A stretch of 15,723 nt of DNA, taken from contig JAYVRW010000268.1 of NCBI GenBank assembly GCA_043775925.1, positions 1 to 15,723 on the forward strand. The letters run 5' to 3'. Origin of the DNA: JAFDVL01 sp043775925 (lineage in GTDB: Bacteria > Acidobacteriota > Blastocatellia > RBC074). The notes below the pieces were generated by a model. That model saw nothing but the letters and a program-made list of their open reading frames with translations. It was not told where the DNA came from and searched no databases. Each line of letters begins with the position of its first letter. Position 1 is the first letter of the stretch. Positions 13,210-15,723 of the stretch are shown here, in pieces. The position numbers were made by a program, and so were the translations under genes.

Positions 13210-13257
13210 GCGGATGCTGACAGTATCTGCGCGTTAATTTTTATCTAAATTTAGGAG
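13210..13257 (+). promoter_or_regulatory. Short hairpin and RBS upstream of TonB receptor
   Basis: GCGGATGCT (13210-13218) pairs with AGTATCTGC (13222-13230), with two wobbles, around a 3-nt loop, followed by a weak T-rich stretch. The Shine-Dalgarno AGGAG (13253-13257) is 8 nt before the ATG at 13266 and fixes that start. The hairpin may be a weak terminator for the Cys-rich gene or a leader element. Confidence 0.4.
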
Positions 13258-13265
13258 AAAAAGAA

Positions 13266-15723
13266 ATGACCTCAAAATGCAAGCAAGGGCTTTTCAGCCC
13301 AATGTTCATCGCACTGATATTAATCTTAATTACAGCCTTGACGCCAGGGCTGGCGCAGCAATCTATGGATTCTTCGACATTGACTGGACGTGTAGTAGAC
13401 CAAACCGGAGCAGTAATTTTGAATGCGAAAATTACTGTGACGAACACTGACAAAAATTTATCCTGGACAACGACAACCAACACACAAGGCACATATCATT
13501 TTTTGTTTTTGCCCGTAGGAAAATACGAACTGAAAGTTGAGGCTACAAATTTTCAATCAGCGTGGCGGTCAATAATTTTATCGTTAGGCCAAACCGTTGA
13601 TTTAATCTTTCAGCTTTACCTTCCGGCGACGAGCTATGATCCCTTTATTATCACAGATGAGCCTTCGGTTGTGGAAAGCGTTCGCACCCAATTATCCGAA
13701 ACAATCCGCCCAAAAGAGATTGATAATTTGCCGCTGAATGGGCGTAACTATCTTGATCTCGCGGCTCTCACGCCGGGCGTTACACGCGGCAATCCGGTAG
13801 CGAATCAACGCTTCGCGGAAACTTCTGCCGTGCCCGGCACACAGCTCAACATGGCGGGACAACGCAATATTAACAATGGTTTTGTGATTGATGGTTTGTC
13901 TGCGAATGACGATGCAGCGGATTTGCCCGGCTCGTATTTCAGCCACGAAGTCATTGGTGAATTTCAGGTGATTACGTCGGGCGGTATCGCAGAATTCGGA
14001 CGTGCTTCCGGCGGCATCGTCAACGTCGTGACGAAATCCGGCTCGAACGATTGGCACGGTCGCGCTTACGGATTTCTCAGCAATCAACGCGCCAATGCGC
14101 GCAATCCGTTGGCGACGACGAAAGACCCATACACACAAACGCAGTACGGCGTGAGTTCGGGCGGTGCGCTCAAACGTGATCGTACTTTTTGGTTTGGAAA
14201 TTTTGAGCAAACGCGATTGCACAACGCAACCGTAGTCACGATTCTACCTGCGAATGTCACGGCGATTAATGCCGCGCTTGACGTACTCAAATTTACGGGA
14301 CTACGCGCAGAAACAGGGCTGATCGCCACGGGCTACAATACAAGCAACATTTTTTTACGTGGCGATCATCGCTTGAATGAGACGAATTTGTTGACGGCGC
14401 GGTACAGCTTTTATGACATCAGCAGCGGTAACGCACGCGGTGTTGGCGGACTCAGCGCACCCAGTCGCGGGACTTCATTGCAAAATCGAGATCAAACCTT
14501 TGCTGTCAGCGAAGTCGCTACGTTTGGCGCCAACACCGCGAACGAAGCGCGGTTTCAATTCACGCACAGCAATTTAAGCGCGCCTGCCAATGATTTGACT
14601 GGCCCGGCAATCACGATTTCCGGCGTAGCCAATCTCGGCACTTCGACTTCATCGCCGACGGGACGCGACAACAATCTGTTTGAATTTGCAGATAGCGTTA
14701 CAACCCGCAAAGCCGCGCATTCATTCAAAGTCGGCGCAGATTTTTTGTACAACCGTGTGAACATTTTGTTCCCCGGCGCGTTGCAGGGAGCCTATACATT
14801 TTCTTCCGTTGCCAACTTGCAGGCTGGGCGTTATGTGACGTACCAGCAGGCATTCGGCGTGCCGAGCCTGTTTCAAGCGAATCCGAATCTCGGATTTTTT
14901 GCGCAGGATGAATGGCGTGTGCGGCAAAATCTGACAGTGAATTTTGGAGTGCGTTATGACCTGCAATTTTTGCCGAACCCCATCAACACCGATAAAAATA
15001 ATTTCGCGCCGCGTTTGGGGATTGTGTACGCGCCCGGAGATCACAAGACAGTGATTCGTGCGAGCTACGGCCTTTATTACGACCGCATTCCGCTGCGTGC
15101 AACCTCAAATGCGATTCAGCGTGACGGAACGAAATATAAAGTTGCTTCATTTTCATTTGGACAAGCTGGAGCACCTGCATTCCCAAGCGTCGCGACAACT
15201 TTCCCGACAGGATTTTTGCCAAGTATTACAAGCATTGATCCAAACATTGGCAATGCGTATTCGCAACAAGCCAACCTGCAAATTGAACGTGAATTATCGT
15301 CAAATACTTCGCTGTCGGTGGGCTATCTGAACACACGTGGCTTGCACCTTATTCTTTCGCGTAATGTGAATGTACCAACTCTGACGGCAGCACAGGCAAC
15401 CGCACAAAACGTTGCCAATCTCGGTCGTCCGAATCCGAATTTCGGTAACATCAGTCGTTATGAAAGCTCCGGCAATTCGTCTTACAACGGCTTGTTGATT
15501 TCGCTGAATCATCGTCTGAAAGGTTGGCTGGGCGGGAGGCTTTCTTACACGTATTCAAAGGCGATTGATACGACGGGTTCGGCATTTTTCTTTACGCCAC
15601 AGGACAATGCAAATTTGCGTGACGAGCGCGGACGCTCTGACAACGATCAACGTCATGTCTTAGCGGTAAGTGCGACTCTGGTTGTGCCGGAAGCCAGCCG
15701 CGATAATGCCTGGAAGCGCGTTT
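13266..15723 (+). CDS. TonB-dependent receptor, Oar-like (3' end beyond window)
   Basis: The frame is open from the ATG at 13266 to the window edge, 819 complete codons, with no stop. A signal peptide spans about residues 1-31 (ending near GLAQQ). A carboxypeptidase-regulatory-like beta domain (about 38-120) follows, with LTGRVVDQTGAVILNAKITV at its start and a GTYHFLFLPVGKYELKV segment. The plug domain (about 131-260) carries LPLNGRNYLDLAALTPGV, VIDGLSAND and the IAEFGRASGGIVNVVTKSGS signature. Outer-membrane beta-strand segments follow, including FFAQDEWRVRQNLTVNFGVR and a FAPRLGIVYAPGDHKTVIR strand. This is the SusC/Oar-type receptor common in Acidobacteriota, which takes up a ligand through the outer membrane using TonB energy. 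The ligand is unknown. The SD AGGAG supports the start. The missing part is the rest of the barrel. Confidence 0.88.
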   Translation, partial: MTSKCKQGLFSPMFIALILILITALTPGLAQQSMDSSTLTGRVVDQTGAVILNAKITVTNTDKNLSWTTTTNTQGTYHFLFLPVGKYELKVEATNFQSAWRSIILSLGQTVDLIFQLYLPATSYDPFIITDEPSVVESVRTQLSETIRPKEIDNLPLNGRNYLDLAALTPGVTRGNPVANQRFAETSAVPGTQLNMAGQRNINNGFVIDGLSANDDAADLPGSYFSHEVIGEFQVITSGGIAEFGRASGGIVNVVTKSGSNDWHGRAYGFLSNQRANARNPLATTKDPYTQTQYGVSSGGALKRDRTFWFGNFEQTRLHNATVVTILPANVTAINAALDVLKFTGLRAETGLIATGYNTSNIFLRGDHRLNETNLLTARYSFYDISSGNARGVGGLSAPSRGTSLQNRDQTFAVSEVATFGANTANEARFQFTHSNLSAPANDLTGPAITISGVANLGTSTSSPTGRDNNLFEFADSVTTRKAAHSFKVGADFLYNRVNILFPGALQGAYTFSSVANLQAGRYVTYQQAFGVPSLFQANPNLGFFAQDEWRVRQNLTVNFGVRYDLQFLPNPINTDKNNFAPRLGIVYAPGDHKTVIRASYGLYYDRIPLRATSNAIQRDGTKYKVASFSFGQAGAPAFPSVATTFPTGFLPSITSIDPNIGNAYSQQANLQIERELSSNTSLSVGYLNTRGLHLILSRNVNVPTLTAAQATAQNVANLGRPNPNFGNISRYESSGNSSYNGLLISLNHRLKGWLGGRLSYTYSKAIDTTGSAFFFTPQDNANLRDERGRSDNDQRHVLAVSATLVVPEASRDNAWKRV

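Noticed and set aside
13692..14222. 176-aa minus-strand frame inside the TonB receptor
   Set aside because: The plus frame is continuous and shows receptor signatures throughout, so the antisense frame is chance.

Overview
The window reads as a chromosomal segment of an Acidobacteriota bacterium, most likely class Blastocatellia. This is inferred from gene content, not from a marker gene. It holds an Oar-like TonB-dependent receptor with an N-terminal carboxypeptidase-regulatory-like domain, a very large exported IPT/TIG protein carrying a TIGR03437-type ('Solibacter') domain, and many short palindromic intergenic repeats at moderate GC. There is no phage, plasmid, IS transposase, CRISPR, tRNA or rRNA signal.

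Layout. 1-133 is a leader of nested palindromes and GCGAACT repeats. 134-685 encodes an unrecognised Cys-cluster protein. 695-872 holds two back-to-back palindromic elements. 870-1319 (minus) is a small DUF606/YdcZ membrane transporter. After a divergent promoter region come purS (1485-1730) and, 5 nt later, a GlcD-like FAD-linked oxidase (1736-3187). A gene-poor stretch (3188-3566) leads to a 1289-aa exported protein (3567-7436) that ends at a clear intrinsic terminator. Four co-directional genes follow: an MtnK-like small-molecule kinase (7600-8634), an exported nucleoside hydrolase-like protein (8682-9650), a COG2509 FAD-dependent oxidoreductase (9754-11487) and an exported BNR/sialidase-family protein (11495-12580). 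A short exported Cys-rich protein (12767-13192) then precedes a TonB-dependent receptor (13266 onward) that runs off the window.

How the genes fit. The nucleoside hydrolase-like protein and the kinase could form a salvage pair in which a nucleoside is cleaved and a sugar phosphorylated. This is inference from adjacency and family. The exported BNR protein, the large IPT/TIG protein and the TonB receptor suggest a cell-surface, polymer-using lifestyle. purS sits away from purQ/purL and is paired with an unrelated oxidase.

The most unusual feature is not a protein. Almost every intergenic gap carries a different imperfect inverted repeat. In three cases the upstream gene's stop codon lies inside an arm of the repeat. 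One roughly 46-bp element occurs twice (8617-8661 and 12598-12644), and in its first copy it supplies the last five codons and stop of the kinase gene. A 111-bp hairpin at 695-805 with 24-nt ends looks like a MITE without a detectable target duplication. Whether these are dispersed genome-wide repeats, terminators or both cannot be settled from one window.
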